A DNA stretch of 14,916 nt, taken from the NCBI GenBank assembly GCA_009712615.1, contig WASR01000040.1, positions 3,949 through 18,864 of the forward strand, given 5' to 3'. Numbering within the stretch: the first letter of the stretch is position 1; each line of letters begins with the position of its first letter. Below, piece by piece: positions 1 to 7,876 of the stretch. Made by a program: the position numbers and the translations under genes. The stretch comes from Methanobacterium sp. Its GTDB lineage: Archaea > Methanobacteriota > Methanobacteria > Methanobacteriales > Methanobacteriaceae. Below the pieces are notes generated by a model, which was not told the DNA's origin, did not search any database, and worked only from the letters and a program-made list of their open reading frames with translations.

Positions 1-51
1 ATATAAACCGGTTTATTCAATATGAAATTAGTAAATAAGTGGTGATTAAAA
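1..51 (+). promoter_or_regulatory. Promoter, palindromic operator candidate and RBS of the FmdE-family gene
   Basis: A perfect 14-bp palindrome, ATAAACCGGTTTAT, occupies 3-16 and overlaps a TATA-like TATAAA at 2-7. A start of transcription about 25 bp downstream would leave a short leader. That leader carries GGTGAT at 41-46, a good Shine-Dalgarno match five bases before the ATG at 52. A palindrome over an archaeal TATA box is where a repressor would block TBP, so an operator is plausible, but no regulator is identified. The window edge cuts the upstream side. Confidence 0.45.
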
Positions 52-633
52 ATGGAAGACGTTCTAAACAAGATAGATGATCCATCCATGAAGGAAGATA
101 TAAAAAAATTGATGAAGTTCCATGGATATTTAAGTTCGGGAGCTTTAATTGGATACCAGATGCTTAACATCGCAAAAAGAGAACTAAATATAAGTGATGA
201 TGAGAAAATTTACGTAACCTGCGAAACACTAAACTGTGTTCCAGATCCCTTTCAAATACTCAGAAGTTCCACAGTTGGAAATAAGGGCTTAAAGGTATTA
301 GATTATGATAAGATGGCTGTTACAGTAAATAAAGCGGCTGGAAAGGATGAAAAATTTGTTAAGGGAATCAGAATATACTTTGACGCTAAAAAAACTGAAA
401 AATATCCGTTACTCCACGATTGGTACATGAATTATAAGAAAGTGAGACATGAAGAAGTTGTACCAATACTGCTTGAAGCAGGAGAAGATGTATACTCTTG
501 GGAATTTGTAGAAATTGAAGTTCCTGAAAAAAAGAAAAAAAATGTGTTGCTTTGTGAAAAATGTGGAGAATCATTCGTATCATGGGATAAAAGCACTATT
601 TGTATTCCTTGTTCTAAGGATGAAAACAAATAA
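52..633 (+). CDS. FmdE-family protein with C-terminal zinc-ribbon, active-site cysteine replaced
   Basis: This 193-residue protein belongs to the FmdE family, named after a gene found with molybdenum formylmethanofuran dehydrogenase; the biochemical role of the family is not firmly established. The N-terminal half has the family's His-Gly segment (residues 23-30) and the conserved region around residues 56-82. The C-terminus has a CxxC...CxxC zinc-ribbon (C168, C171, C184, C187). The usual FHGHxCPG motif reads FHGYLSSG here: H24 is kept, but the second His is Tyr26 and the Cys-Pro is Ser28-Ser29. A second cysteine usually present near residue 72 is also Ser. C57 and C62 are retained. The ATG at 52 follows GGTGAT by five bases. 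The gene stands alone and converges on the two small genes after fwdC. The family call is firm. The changes suggest a scaffold or altered metal site rather than the standard function. Confidence 0.82.
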   Translation: MEDVLNKIDDPSMKEDIKKLMKFHGYLSSGALIGYQMLNIAKRELNISDDEKIYVTCETLNCVPDPFQILRSSTVGNKGLKVLDYDKMAVTVNKAAGKDEKFVKGIRIYFDAKKTEKYPLLHDWYMNYKKVRHEEVVPILLEAGEDVYSWEFVEIEVPEKKKKNVLLCEKCGESFVSWDKSTICIPCSKDENK

Positions 634-782
634 TACTGGAAATAGCAGTTCTAGAAAAATTTGTAAATTTAAAAAAAACATTCAATGAATAAATTGAAGA
701 ATCAATAGTGTTAAAAAATGGAATTACGCATGGAAATTTATAATTCCATTGGATCTATTTAAATAAAATTTTTTTTTTATAG
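634..782. terminator. Convergent bidirectional terminator region with 10-bp inverted repeat
   Basis: The two flanking genes converge here. A perfect 10-bp inverted repeat, AATGGAATTA at 717-726 and TAATTCCATT at 741-750, encloses a 14-nt loop. Read on the minus strand, the stem runs straight into six T residues (718-713), like an intrinsic terminator. On the plus strand a run of ten T residues follows at 769-778. Archaeal termination mainly needs the T-run, so both strands have a good stop signal. No gene was seen in the rest of this stretch. Confidence 0.6.
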
Positions 783-1091
783 TTAAATTTCACATCTTTC
801 AATCTCAATAAGGACGGCTTCCTTGTCTCCCTTAGGAACATGCCTCATCTCGATAAGATCATCCTTAACTTCTTCCAAATCAACCAAGATCGTGTTTCTT
901 ACTGTGTCACCTTTGACCTGAATCATGACGTTACATACGTCTTTTCCTTTTAAATTGTCTGTTTCTACACTTATAACTTCTCCAGGAGTGAATACTCGGT
1001 TATATGATAATTCCAAGTAATCATAATCGTTGACATTCTCTTTCACGTAGGTTATCGCTTCATCACAATCCATTTTCAATATTTTCTCCAA
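783..1091 (-). CDS. Small conserved protein of unknown function, paralogue 1
   Basis: I do not recognise this 102-residue acidic protein, which is predicted soluble with no signal peptide or membrane segment. It aligns from the first residue with its neighbour at 1140-1442, about 40% identical by eye. The shared core includes SYNRVF, an EVI..VE segment and a short E(V/M)RH motif near residues 81-84. The start is TTG at 1091: it lies just after GGAGTTGATC, a near-match to the full archaeal Shine-Dalgarno, and it lets both paralogues begin Met-Glu-Lys in register. The next ATG, at 1073, would cut the alignment. The 48-bp gap to the upstream paralogue has no obvious terminator, so the pair is probably cotranscribed. 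C9, C52 and C100 are not shared with the paralogue. Position after the fwd operon hints at a link with formylmethanofuran dehydrogenase, but nothing in the protein shows it. Confidence 0.75.
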   Translation of the reverse strand: MEKILKMDCDEAITYVKENVNDYDYLELSYNRVFTPGEVISVETDNLKGKDVCNVMIQVKGDTVRNTILVDLEEVKDDLIEMRHVPKGDKEAVLIEIERCEI

Positions 1092-1139
1092 AAGATCAAC
1101 TCCATAAGTCAGTTAAAATGAAAGTTACGTTTAATTATA

Positions 1140-1442
1140 TTAGACATCTTCAACAACAATGACAGTTAAAACATCGTCATTATTAATATGCCTTACCTCA
1201 ACAACTTCTTCCTTAATCTCTACCAGATCTAGCTGTATGGTGTCGTTTAAAAGTTCACCATTCACCTGAAGAACCAAGTTCAAACTTTCCAATTCATTTT
1301 CATCCACATAATGTTCGACATCTATTACTTCTGTAGGTAAAAATACTCGGTTATAGGAAATTTCAAGTGTATCATACGTTTTTACTTCATTTTTAACGTA
1401 TTCAATAAGTTCATCTTGGTTTAGTGTGATCTCTTTTTCCAT
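1140..1442 (-). CDS. Small conserved protein of unknown function, paralogue 2
   Basis: This 100-residue acidic, soluble protein is the tandem paralogue of the gene at 783-1091 and I do not recognise its family. The conserved stretch around residues 23-43 (YDTLEISYNRVF and following EVIDVE) is nearly invariant between the two copies, which points to a shared fold and ligand or partner. It has no cysteine, so it is unlikely to bind an iron-sulfur cluster. The start chosen is the ATG at 1442. A GTG at 1451 would extend it by three residues, but that GTG is part of the GTGAT ribosome binding site, and the paralogue alignment begins at the ATG. A T-tract terminator and its own TATA-like element lie between it and fwdC, so it probably forms a small transcription unit with paralogue 1, possibly with some read-through from fwd. 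Confidence 0.75.
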   Translation of the reverse strand: MEKEITLNQDELIEYVKNEVKTYDTLEISYNRVFLPTEVIDVEHYVDENELESLNLVLQVNGELLNDTIQLDLVEIKEEVVEVRHINNDDVLTVIVVEDV

Positions 1443-1451
1443 ATTAATCAC

Positions 1452-1491
1452 TTTGATTTTTTTATTAAATATAATTTTCTAAAAATAGCCT
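1452..1491 (-). promoter_or_regulatory. Putative promoter of the paralogue pair
   Basis: On the minus strand TATATTTA at 1473-1466 is preceded by an A-rich AGAAAAT that could serve as a BRE. The box is centred about 27 bp from the ATG at 1442, so transcription would start nearly at the start codon. That fits poorly with the GTGAT ribosome binding site at 1451-1447 and suggests either a leaderless message or a different true promoter. Confidence is therefore low. Confidence 0.3.
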
Positions 1492-1519
1492 AAAATAAAA
1501 AAATAAAAAAAGAAGAAAG
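1492..1519 (-). terminator. T-tract terminator after fwdC
   Basis: Immediately downstream of the fwdC stop the minus strand is almost pure pyrimidine, with two runs of seven T (1511-1505 and 1503-1497) and further T-rich sequence. Archaeal RNA polymerase terminates on such runs without needing a hairpin. It marks the end of the fwd operon. Confidence 0.6.
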
Positions 1520-1521
1520 GA

Positions 1522-2334
1522 TTAATAGAGTAGATGCCTATTTTTCTCGGCATCTAACCATAATCTTCCTTTTCCATTCAATGCAATATCTCCAGTGTAT
1601 TTAATGTATTTTCCACTGAAGTCCTTGCCGTCGATCTCAGGGTTTTCAACGATATCTTCTTGGACGAAACCTTCAAGCAACCTTCCAAGTTCACCGTTTA
1701 TTACAATGTCCCCGTTTTTCATCTGTCCACCAGGCCATCTTGTAACATCACCATCAATCTGTATGAAACCCTTGGTCATGTGGATACCTGCGAGGATATC
1801 ACAGTCACCTTTGACGTAGATAGATCCTCCGGATAAACATTCTCCAAGCTGTTTACCTGCATTTCCATGGATGGTTATGGTTCCACCGTTCATTCCTCTC
1901 CAGTCCCCGATGTAGGAACATCCGCAGAATTCTCTGGTATTACCCATGATGGTTAATGAACCGCCTTCCATTTCTCTGCCTGCGTAACTTTCAGCATCTC
2001 CATTTACAAGTATGGAACCGCCTTTCATCTGGGATCCGCAGTGAAGATCTACTGGACCGTTGACAATAATTTCTCCTGCACCCATTTTGGTTCCGATATA
2101 TTTTACTCTGCCGTAGTCTCCATTGAGTATCATTTTTACTTCTTCTGGAGCTTCTGCAGATCCGTCTACTTCTATGTCAAAGTAGTCAGTAAGTGGAAAT
2201 CTTGAGTTTCCTATTGGAACCATGTATTTCTCAAAATCTGCCTTTTCCCAGTTGTATACTTCATCTGGAATCAATTCATCGAATTCCAGAGCAATTTGAG
2301 AAGTCTTTTTTTGGTTAAAAGTAATTGTTTTCAA
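1522..2334 (-). CDS. fwdC: Formylmethanofuran dehydrogenase subunit C
   Basis: FwdC is a structural subunit of formylmethanofuran dehydrogenase. It has a right-handed beta-helix built from GXGXG-type repeats, related to the C-terminal domain of glutamate synthase, and it contacts FwdA in the complex. At 270 residues it has the length known for the methanobacterial subunit. The repeats run from about residue 75 to 225, with successive glycine-rich turns such as [36 protein letters not shown] and NGDIVINGE. The start is TTG at 2334, eight bases after GGGGTG on the minus strand; it is ten bases downstream of the fwdA stop, so the two genes are translationally close. It is the last fwd gene in this operon and is followed by a T-tract. 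Confidence 0.95.
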   Translation of the reverse strand: MKTITFNQKKTSQIALEFDELIPDEVYNWEKADFEKYMVPIGNSRFPLTDYFDIEVDGSAEAPEEVKMILNGDYGRVKYIGTKMGAGEIIVNGPVDLHCGSQMKGGSILVNGDAESYAGREMEGGSLTIMGNTREFCGCSYIGDWRGMNGGTITIHGNAGKQLGECLSGGSIYVKGDCDILAGIHMTKGFIQIDGDVTRWPGGQMKNGDIVINGELGRLLEGFVQEDIVENPEIDGKDFSGKYIKYTGDIALNGKGRLWLDAEKNRHLLY

Positions 2335-2344
2335 TTTAACACCC

Positions 2345-4054
2345 CTATTTACCTGCTTGGACTTCAGTCACGATTGGATTTGGTAAGTACTTGTCGTGAA
2401 CCTGGTAGTTTTCAAACTTAACAGTGTAGTATCTTGTGAAGTCCGGCATTACCCTTTCCATAACCGCTTTTTCTTGTTCTTCCATTCCTTTTACGTTGGT
2501 CCATAAAGTCTGACTCTTTACAACCTTTACGATGTCACCATCTTTAACTAATATTTCACCATCTTTTATTGTGTACATTGCAGTACTGAATCCTTTTTCT
2601 ATTGCTTCAGGGTTTCTTGATGGATCAATATCGTTAGGGTTTATGTCAAATACAGCAATGTCTGCATTGTACCCTGGTGTGAGTGCACCTCTGTCTTGGA
2701 ATCCGTAGATTTTAGCAGGACCTGCCCTAGTAATGGTTGCGATTTCATTGAAATCGTATTCCCTTTCTAGTGAAGCTAATGAGGTTCTTCTGTGTGACCA
2801 TGGGTGAACTTCCCTGTTATCCATCATTTCCTGCCTTCTTTCATTACTCATTAACCAGGAAATAATTCTTGGATAACGTATGAATGGACCTGCGTTAGGG
2901 TGGTCAGTTGTTAAACATACCTTCCAGGGGTCATTTACTTTTAGGAATAATTCTAATCCGATAGCCCACTGTAGTGAGTTAACTGGTGCTTTTCCAGAGT
3001 AGATAACTGGAACAATTCCTGCTGCGGTTTCAAGTTCTACATCTTTGTTAGCCCATTTTAATCCGCTTAACTTGTACAAATCGAACTCCATAGGAGCATC
3101 TGCAGTCATAGTTGTTGTTTCATCTAGAGTTACCTGTCCAACATCTATGGTTATATGGTCGTTCTTGTTGACATAGTCTGCAATGTGGTCTGCACCGGAA
3201 TCTGCATCTCTCCAGCTTGTTCCACCGTATGCGTGGAATTGAGCATGGGTCAAGTGCATTGTCTGGCCCCTTACAGTGCTGTTCTTTTCTATGTCCTTGA
3301 GTGCATCCATGGTTGAAACAGTTGTTGGGTAGTTTCCTGGGTGTCCAAGATCGTTAGGGTGTACGTGCACAGAGTGTGGCATTCCTAACATTTCGTTTGC
3401 TTTTGCTAGTGCTGTAACAACTTCTCTTCCAGTTACATCCCAGTATGGAGCAGGGTCATCCAGTCCGTGAACATTCATTCCCCATCCCCATGCTTCACTT
3501 CCACAAGGGTTTACTATTTTTACACCGTAACATTTAGCGATCTTTAACCATGCGGCTACAAATGCTGCTAAATCTTCAATTTGGTTCTGTTTTGCGTACT
3601 GTAAAACAAACCAGTTGTTACCAAACAATGACAATGGTACAATATCCAAGTTTGGTATGGAGTTGATTTCTTCGTGAGTGTGTTTAGCTTCTAGTGGTGG
3701 TACAGCAGCTTCTACAACAGTTCCATATCCCATTCTGGAGTATCTGTATCCTGTTGATGGACAGCTTGGTATAGAAAATCCACTTTCGGATCTTGTAACA
3801 TCTGTTTTGTGTGTAACACCTTTTCTTGAGTCTTCAGGCCTGTATATTCTACCTACAACCAGTTTTGGTCCTGCAACGTGTGCGTGAGGATCAATTCCTG
3901 CAGGCATTACAATCTTATCTGTAACATCGAGAACTTTAGCATCGGCAGAAACTGAATCCACGATTTTTCCGTCCTTGAACATTACGTCCTTTTTCTCTCC
4001 TGCTACTTTATTCGCAGGATCGTAAACAATACCGTTTTTTAGTACGTATTCCAT
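2345..4054 (-). CDS. fwdA: Formylmethanofuran dehydrogenase subunit A (amidohydrolase)
   Basis: FwdA is the cytoplasmic dinuclear-metal amidohydrolase subunit that condenses formate, delivered through an internal tunnel from FwdB, with methanofuran to give formylmethanofuran. Visible active-site elements are the DPHAH metal motif (H57, H59), the likely carboxylated lysine K179 in GVKIVNP, histidines H230/H232 and H267/H270, and the catalytic aspartate D384 in TTDHPN. The ATG at 4054 gives 569 residues, matching the length known for the methanobacterial enzyme. A GTG at 4063 in the same frame is part of the AAGGTGAT ribosome binding site and should not be taken as the start. The gene begins ten bases after fwdB and is followed ten bases later by fwdC. 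No residue loss or truncation is seen. Confidence 0.96.
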   Translation of the reverse strand: MEYVLKNGIVYDPANKVAGEKKDVMFKDGKIVDSVSADAKVLDVTDKIVMPAGIDPHAHVAGPKLVVGRIYRPEDSRKGVTHKTDVTRSESGFSIPSCPSTGYRYSRMGYGTVVEAAVPPLEAKHTHEEINSIPNLDIVPLSLFGNNWFVLQYAKQNQIEDLAAFVAAWLKIAKCYGVKIVNPCGSEAWGWGMNVHGLDDPAPYWDVTGREVVTALAKANEMLGMPHSVHVHPNDLGHPGNYPTTVSTMDALKDIEKNSTVRGQTMHLTHAQFHAYGGTSWRDADSGADHIADYVNKNDHITIDVGQVTLDETTTMTADAPMEFDLYKLSGLKWANKDVELETAAGIVPVIYSGKAPVNSLQWAIGLELFLKVNDPWKVCLTTDHPNAGPFIRYPRIISWLMSNERRQEMMDNREVHPWSHRRTSLASLEREYDFNEIATITRAGPAKIYGFQDRGALTPGYNADIAVFDINPNDIDPSRNPEAIEKGFSTAMYTIKDGEILVKDGDIVKVVKSQTLWTNVKGMEEQEKAVMERVMPDFTRYYTVKFENYQVHDKYLPNPIVTEVQAGK

Positions 4055-4064
4055 GAGAATCACC

Positions 4065-5423
4065 TTATTTACTTGCTAAAGCTCCTTGTTCAGCTTTAAT
4101 TTTTTTAACCCTTTCTAATAATTCTTTTATAATCCATTCGTCGTCCCTACAACTTTCAGGTTTGTCGATGGCTTTTTTCATCCAGATTGGAACACCGTCC
4201 ATCCTGTAACTGGTACCTCCAACTTCGACACCAACGAATGATCCTGGAAGAACAACATCTGCAATCTCGGTAGAAGGTCCCCAGTGTATATCCACCTGGA
4301 TAACTGGAATTTCTGCGAGGTGTTTGATTGCTCCACCTGGGTAGTGTGCACCAGGGTCTGCTGCAATTACCATGAAAACATCACATTCTTTTCTTGTTAA
4401 AAGATCTATGGTGTTTGTTTCTCCGTTCATGTATCTCTGGTATCCTCTTGCGAAGTCAACTCCGTATGGGAAACCTGTTTCAAATGCCATGAAAATGTTG
4501 AATCCATTCACGTTGAAGTGACCCCTCATAGGCATTAAAATCCATTTGGTGTAGCTGTTTAAGTCTGCTACCATCTGGATAGCTATATCAATGTTTCTCT
4601 GTTTGGATAATGTATGGGTTAAACCAAGACCAAAGAACAATGCTCCGAACTGAACATTTTTCATTGCTTCAGCTAATTCTTCGACGTCTTCCTTAGGAAT
4701 TCCAGAAATAAATTCTTTTTGAAGTTTTTTACCCTTTAAAACTGCTCTTATAGCGTTGTAAAATTCGTAATCCCCATTCTGTTCGAATCCTACCCATATA
4801 TCGGACATTTTAGCTGTATCACTGTATTTTGGATCGAGTGTAACAACTGTTCTGTCGAATCTTCCCCTTGGCCTGAAGTATCCTCGTGGGAAGGTACTGT
4901 ACCTTGCCATATGTCTTGGGTGGGAGTTCATTGCGTTACTTCCTGTGTAAAGACACATGTCTGCCCTGTTTTTAACTTCTCCAAGTGTACTTATAGGATA
5001 TCCTGCGTTCTGAACAGCCTGAAGTGAAGGACCGTGACAGATGGTTGCCTGGTTATCCAGAACTGCTCCAACTAGTTCACCGAGCTCAAGACCGTGGTGC
5101 ATGGTTTCAATGGAAGTTTCACTCCAACCATAAAATATAGGCCTTATTGCACCAGCAATGAGTTCTGCAGCCTTATCTAAAGCTGTGTCCCAATCTGTTT
5201 CTGCTAATTCTCCATCTTCGCCCCTTATCATTGGCACCATTAATCTCTGATCCATGTCTTCCATGATCTTACTGGCACCGAGTCTGCATGCGTGTCTTAC
5301 ACCTACAACATGCCCATCTTTAATTAAATAATCTAAATCGTCACAGTTACATCCGCAAAAAGCACATGTACAGTTTTCTACGATACTATCGTAGTCTGTT
5401 ACTGGTGGTTCGTAATTTGCCAT
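4065..5423 (-). CDS. fwdB: Formylmethanofuran dehydrogenase subunit B (W/Mo-bisMGD catalytic subunit)
   Basis: FwdB reduces CO2 to formate at a tungsten or molybdenum bis-pyranopterin centre and is related to formate dehydrogenase alpha subunits. The N-terminal [4Fe-4S] site is visible as C20, C23, C27 and C46. The metal-ligand cysteine is C129 in TICHGPS, encoded by TGT, so this is the cysteine form and not the selenocysteine variant found in some methanogens. At 452 residues it is somewhat longer than the ~432 known for the thermophilic relatives. The ATG at 5423 follows AGGAGG, a strong ribosome binding site, 13 bases after the fwdD stop. W versus Mo use cannot be read from the sequence; the operon order (H-F-G-D-B-A-C) and the polyferredoxin favour the fwd (tungsten) type. 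Confidence 0.95.
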   Translation of the reverse strand: MANYEPPVTDYDSIVENCTCAFCGCNCDDLDYLIKDGHVVGVRHACRLGASKIMEDMDQRLMVPMIRGEDGELAETDWDTALDKAAELIAGAIRPIFYGWSETSIETMHHGLELGELVGAVLDNQATICHGPSLQAVQNAGYPISTLGEVKNRADMCLYTGSNAMNSHPRHMARYSTFPRGYFRPRGRFDRTVVTLDPKYSDTAKMSDIWVGFEQNGDYEFYNAIRAVLKGKKLQKEFISGIPKEDVEELAEAMKNVQFGALFFGLGLTHTLSKQRNIDIAIQMVADLNSYTKWILMPMRGHFNVNGFNIFMAFETGFPYGVDFARGYQRYMNGETNTIDLLTRKECDVFMVIAADPGAHYPGGAIKHLAEIPVIQVDIHWGPSTEIADVVLPGSFVGVEVGGTSYRMDGVPIWMKKAIDKPESCRDDEWIIKELLERVKKIKAEQGALASK

Positions 5424-5436
5424 TTAAACTGCCTCC

Positions 5437-5967
5437 TTATAATTTCTTGTAGACAGGCATCTCCCCAAGTGTAGCAAGATCTTTGATGCCTTCTTCATCC
5501 TTAACGTATTTTTTGTATACTGCCCTCATTAGGTCAGCCATTAACAGAACATCATCATCTGTTTTTTCCACTGTGCACATGATACCCTTGTATGTTGGGT
5601 CACAGCAGCAGTAGGTTTCAGGACTCACAACTACATTTGCCCATGGTCCCTTTGGTATGAATATTGTTCCTTCATGAGGTGCATCTCTGGAGTGTGCTGC
5701 ATTAACAACTACTTCTCCCCAGTCAGAAATAACTTTAACATGGTCCCAGTTGGATACTCCGAGTTTTGCCATGTCTTTAGGATCCATGTATGCTACTCCA
5801 GCCACTTTCCTGTATTCATCTTTAAGGGTGGATCCTCTTTTTTTGCATGCTCCTTGGTAAATGTCAGAACCTGTGTTCAACATTACGTCCAATTTGTTTC
5901 GTAATTTTGCGTTAGGTTCGTCAAATTTAACAACCTTTGGAATTGCCGGTTTATCTACATAAGTCAC
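5437..5967 (-). CDS. fwdD: Formylmethanofuran dehydrogenase subunit D, extended at both ends
   Basis: FwdD supplies the molybdopterin-dinucleotide-binding domain that in formate dehydrogenases is the C-terminus of the catalytic subunit, and it completes the FwdB active site. The conserved domain spans about residues 30-155, with [10 protein letters not shown], the [12 protein letters not shown] segment and [12 protein letters not shown]. With the GTG start at 5967 the protein has 176 residues, against about 130 usual for the family, so it carries extra sequence of roughly 30 residues at the N-terminus and 15-20 at the C-terminus. A GTG at 5976 is in frame but lies inside the AGGTGTT ribosome binding site. 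An internal Met in VMLNTGSD would give the usual family N-terminus, but no better ribosome binding site was noted there. Three consecutive cysteines follow the GPWANVVV segment, which is unusual. Confidence 0.9.
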   Translation of the reverse strand: MTYVDKPAIPKVVKFDEPNAKLRNKLDVMLNTGSDIYQGACKKRGSTLKDEYRKVAGVAYMDPKDMAKLGVSNWDHVKVISDWGEVVVNAAHSRDAPHEGTIFIPKGPWANVVVSPETYCCCDPTYKGIMCTVEKTDDDVLLMADLMRAVYKKYVKDEEGIKDLATLGEMPVYKKL

Positions 5968-5977
5968 AATTAACACC

Positions 5978-6208
5978 TCATTCTAGCCAAATTGCGTCAG
6001 TAGGACAGAATACCTGACAGGTCCCACATTTTGTGCATTTATCTTCGCTAAAGAGTTTGATTACTCCATTTTCGACCATCATAATTGTTTCTGTTGTTTT
6101 TGATCCATGTCCGCCTGAAACCTCAGGACTTATAGAAACATTTACAGGACATGCAACAACGCAAACTCCACATCCAAGGCAGTTGTCTTGGTTTACTTTA
6201 AGTTCCAT
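5978..6208 (-). CDS. fwdG: Formylmethanofuran dehydrogenase subunit G (2[4Fe-4S] ferredoxin)
   Basis: FwdG is a small ferredoxin-like subunit that carries electrons from the FwdF polyferredoxin to the cluster in FwdB. It has 76 residues with two complete motifs: C10, C13, C16, C20 followed by Pro, and C58, C61, C64, C68 followed by Pro. The loop of about 37 residues between the motifs is longer than in a minimal bacterial ferredoxin, as is normal for FwdG. The ATG at 6208 follows GGTGAT with three bases between them, and fwdD starts ten bases after its stop. No signal peptide is present, so it acts in the cytoplasm. Confidence 0.94.
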   Translation of the reverse strand: MELKVNQDNCLGCGVCVVACPVNVSISPEVSGGHGSKTTETIMMVENGVIKLFSEDKCTKCGTCQVFCPTDAIWLE

Positions 6209-6217
6209 GTTATCACC

Positions 6218-7261
6218 TTAGTTAGTTTTTAATGAATCAATACTTTTCTGCCAAGATTTTGATTTGGTAGGTGTGCATTTGATTCCAGTTCGTTTAACAT
6301 CAATTGCTTCTACTGGGCATACATTTTCGCAAGCACCGCAGTAAATACAGAACTGTTCATCTTTCATGAGTTTATCATCTAATGTTGCAGGTGCTGATGA
6401 TTTAGGGAAGAACAGCACATCACATGGGCATACATCCACACATGCTCCACAGGTTGTACATTTGTCTAGGTCTAAGTTCAGTTCACCTTCGAATGGTTTT
6501 TCAACCTTTGCTGCGTCTACTGGGCAAACTTCTTCACACCATCCACATCTTACACATGCGTCATCATCTATGAGTGCTTTACCAGTTACTTCAGCATCCT
6601 TAGGATCGAGGTCATATTCACCGTAGGAACAGGTTCTGCATGCTGCCATTATTGCATCTACAGGACATGCTTTCTTACATACTAAGCAGTAAACACATTT
6701 GTCCTTGTCTACAGCGATGTCGAAATCTTCTGGACCTTTTTGATCGATAGTTATAGCATCTGCAGGACACATTTCTTCACAAATACCACAGTCTATGCAT
6801 GTTTCCTTGTCAATGTCTATTTCACCAGTTACAAGTTTGGATCTGTCTGGAAGTTGTCTTGCAACAGTAATTGCTTCCCTTGGACATGCCCTTTCACATG
6901 CTTTGCAGTATATACATGTGTCATCGTCAATTTCTGCAGATGAAATTAATTTAGGATAAGTTTCAATTTCAGAAATTGGTGTTCCGTCCACAGTGAATTC
7001 AAGTGCATCCACTGGACATCCTACACTACACATTCCACATAATACACATTTTTCTTCATCTATTTCTATTTTTGATTCATCAATATCGTTTCTTACAATA
7101 GCACCAACAGAACCTAGTTTAATTGCTCCAACTGGGCATATTGTTTCACAAACGCCACAACCAACACATGATTCATCTTTGAATGACAGCTCTCTATCTT
7201 CTTCAGCTGATCTTTCAACGTTGAAATCTTTGGCTTTGACTTCTTTTATATTTGCAGCCAT
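6218..7261 (-). CDS. fwdF: Formylmethanofuran dehydrogenase polyferredoxin subunit F
   Basis: FwdF is the polyferredoxin of the complex, an intramolecular wire that brings low-potential electrons to FwdG and FwdB. The 347 residues contain eight CxxCxxCxxxC motifs, nearly all followed by Pro, beginning at C32 and ending in the segment [12 protein letters not shown] near residue 310. This is the full set known for FwdF (about 349 residues), so nothing is lost or duplicated. Additional cysteines near the fifth motif (MAACRTC) are not part of a ninth complete motif. The ATG at 7261 follows GGAGG and lies just two bases after the stop of the upstream HTH-ferredoxin gene, which implies tight translational coupling. 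In related methanogens this subunit is a docking and electron-entry point for heterodisulfide reductase complexes. Confidence 0.96.
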   Translation of the reverse strand: MAANIKEVKAKDFNVERSAEEDRELSFKDESCVGCGVCETICPVGAIKLGSVGAIVRNDIDESKIEIDEEKCVLCGMCSVGCPVDALEFTVDGTPISEIETYPKLISSAEIDDDTCIYCKACERACPREAITVARQLPDRSKLVTGEIDIDKETCIDCGICEEMCPADAITIDQKGPEDFDIAVDKDKCVYCLVCKKACPVDAIMAACRTCSYGEYDLDPKDAEVTGKALIDDDACVRCGWCEEVCPVDAAKVEKPFEGELNLDLDKCTTCGACVDVCPCDVLFFPKSSAPATLDDKLMKDEQFCIYCGACENVCPVEAIDVKRTGIKCTPTKSKSWQKSIDSLKTN

Positions 7262-7263
7262 TA

Positions 7264-7713
7264 TTATTCCTCCAAAATATTAATTGAATTAGTAGGACAT
7301 TTTTCAGCACAAATTCGACATCCACAACAGATATCAGAATCTATGTGTGCCTTTAGATCATCCAAAACTATGGCATCTATCAAACATGTATCTACACAAA
7401 TTCCACAACCAATGCAAGAATCTTTAACTTCGACACTGTACTTGTTGACCAAACAAGTTTTCACTATGGTTTTCGTTGCTTCCTTGTCTTCAATGATGGC
7501 ATCAGTAAAAACCAGAAAATCTCGTGGTGAGAACTCTCTGACGATCTCAGCTATCTCTATTGATCCTAAAGAAATATTTCTACCATTTAAATAATGAGAA
7601 AGTGTGGATTTATTAACATTAAGCATTTTAGAAATCTGTTTTTGACTGTAACCGTCTCTAACAAGTTCTAAAGCCGCTAAATATTTCAATCCAGAAGCTA
7701 TGTGTTTTGGCAT
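7264..7713 (-). CDS. fwdH: HTH domain fused to 2[4Fe-4S] ferredoxin; first gene of the fwd operon (FwdH-like)
   Basis: This 149-residue protein joins an N-terminal helix-turn-helix domain (about residues 20-45, [11 protein letters not shown] then [11 protein letters not shown], the recognition helix) to a linker and a C-terminal two-cluster ferredoxin. The cluster ligands are C100, C103, C106, C110 and C129, C132, C135, C139; C110 is followed by Leu where Pro is usual. Its place directly before fwdF matches the gene called fwdH in the fwdHFGDACB unit of Methanothermobacter, from which the symbol is taken. It could be a redox- or iron-sensing transcriptional regulator of its own operon, or a complex-associated ferredoxin that keeps a DNA-binding head. 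The ATG at 7713 follows GGAG, which lies inside an 11-bp palindrome touching the start codon. The DNA-binding role is inferred from the HTH pattern; the ferredoxin part is certain. Confidence 0.8.
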   Translation of the reverse strand: MPKHIASGLKYLAALELVRDGYSQKQISKMLNVNKSTLSHYLNGRNISLGSIEIAEIVREFSPRDFLVFTDAIIEDKEATKTIVKTCLVNKYSVEVKDSCIGCGICVDTCLIDAIVLDDLKAHIDSDICCGCRICAEKCPTNSINILEE

Positions 7714-7868
7714 ATGGACTCCATTGTGTATTAACTACACCTTTGATTCAATATATTAATATAGGTTTCTACAAGGAACATATAGATAAATATATATATT
7801 GTATTGTAGTGATCACAACTTTCTTGTTCCAGTCTAAACACCCCATTGACTGTTTAAATCAAACTGGA
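7714..7868 (-). promoter_or_regulatory. fwd operon promoter region with palindromes
   Basis: Two TATA-like elements are seen on the minus strand: TATATTAATATA at 7763-7752 and a TA-repeat around 7800-7785, which would give leaders of roughly 20 and 55 nt. Possible operator sites are a palindrome GTGATCAC at 7809-7816, extended by TTGT and ACAA arms to 7804-7818, and ATGGACTCCAT at 7714-7724, which abuts the start codon and contains the GGAG ribosome binding site. Further upstream CCAGT/AAACA at 7829-7840 pairs with TGTTT/ACTGG at 7851-7868, a broken inverted repeat. Which TATA box is used cannot be decided by eye. Confidence 0.45.
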
Positions 7869-7876
7869 TGTTTCTT

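Noticed and set aside
6218..7261. Repeated cysteine-rich units in fwdF as a DNA repeat or CRISPR-like array
   Set aside because: The periodicity is that of eight ferredoxin motifs in a coding sequence, and the DNA units differ in sequence and spacing.
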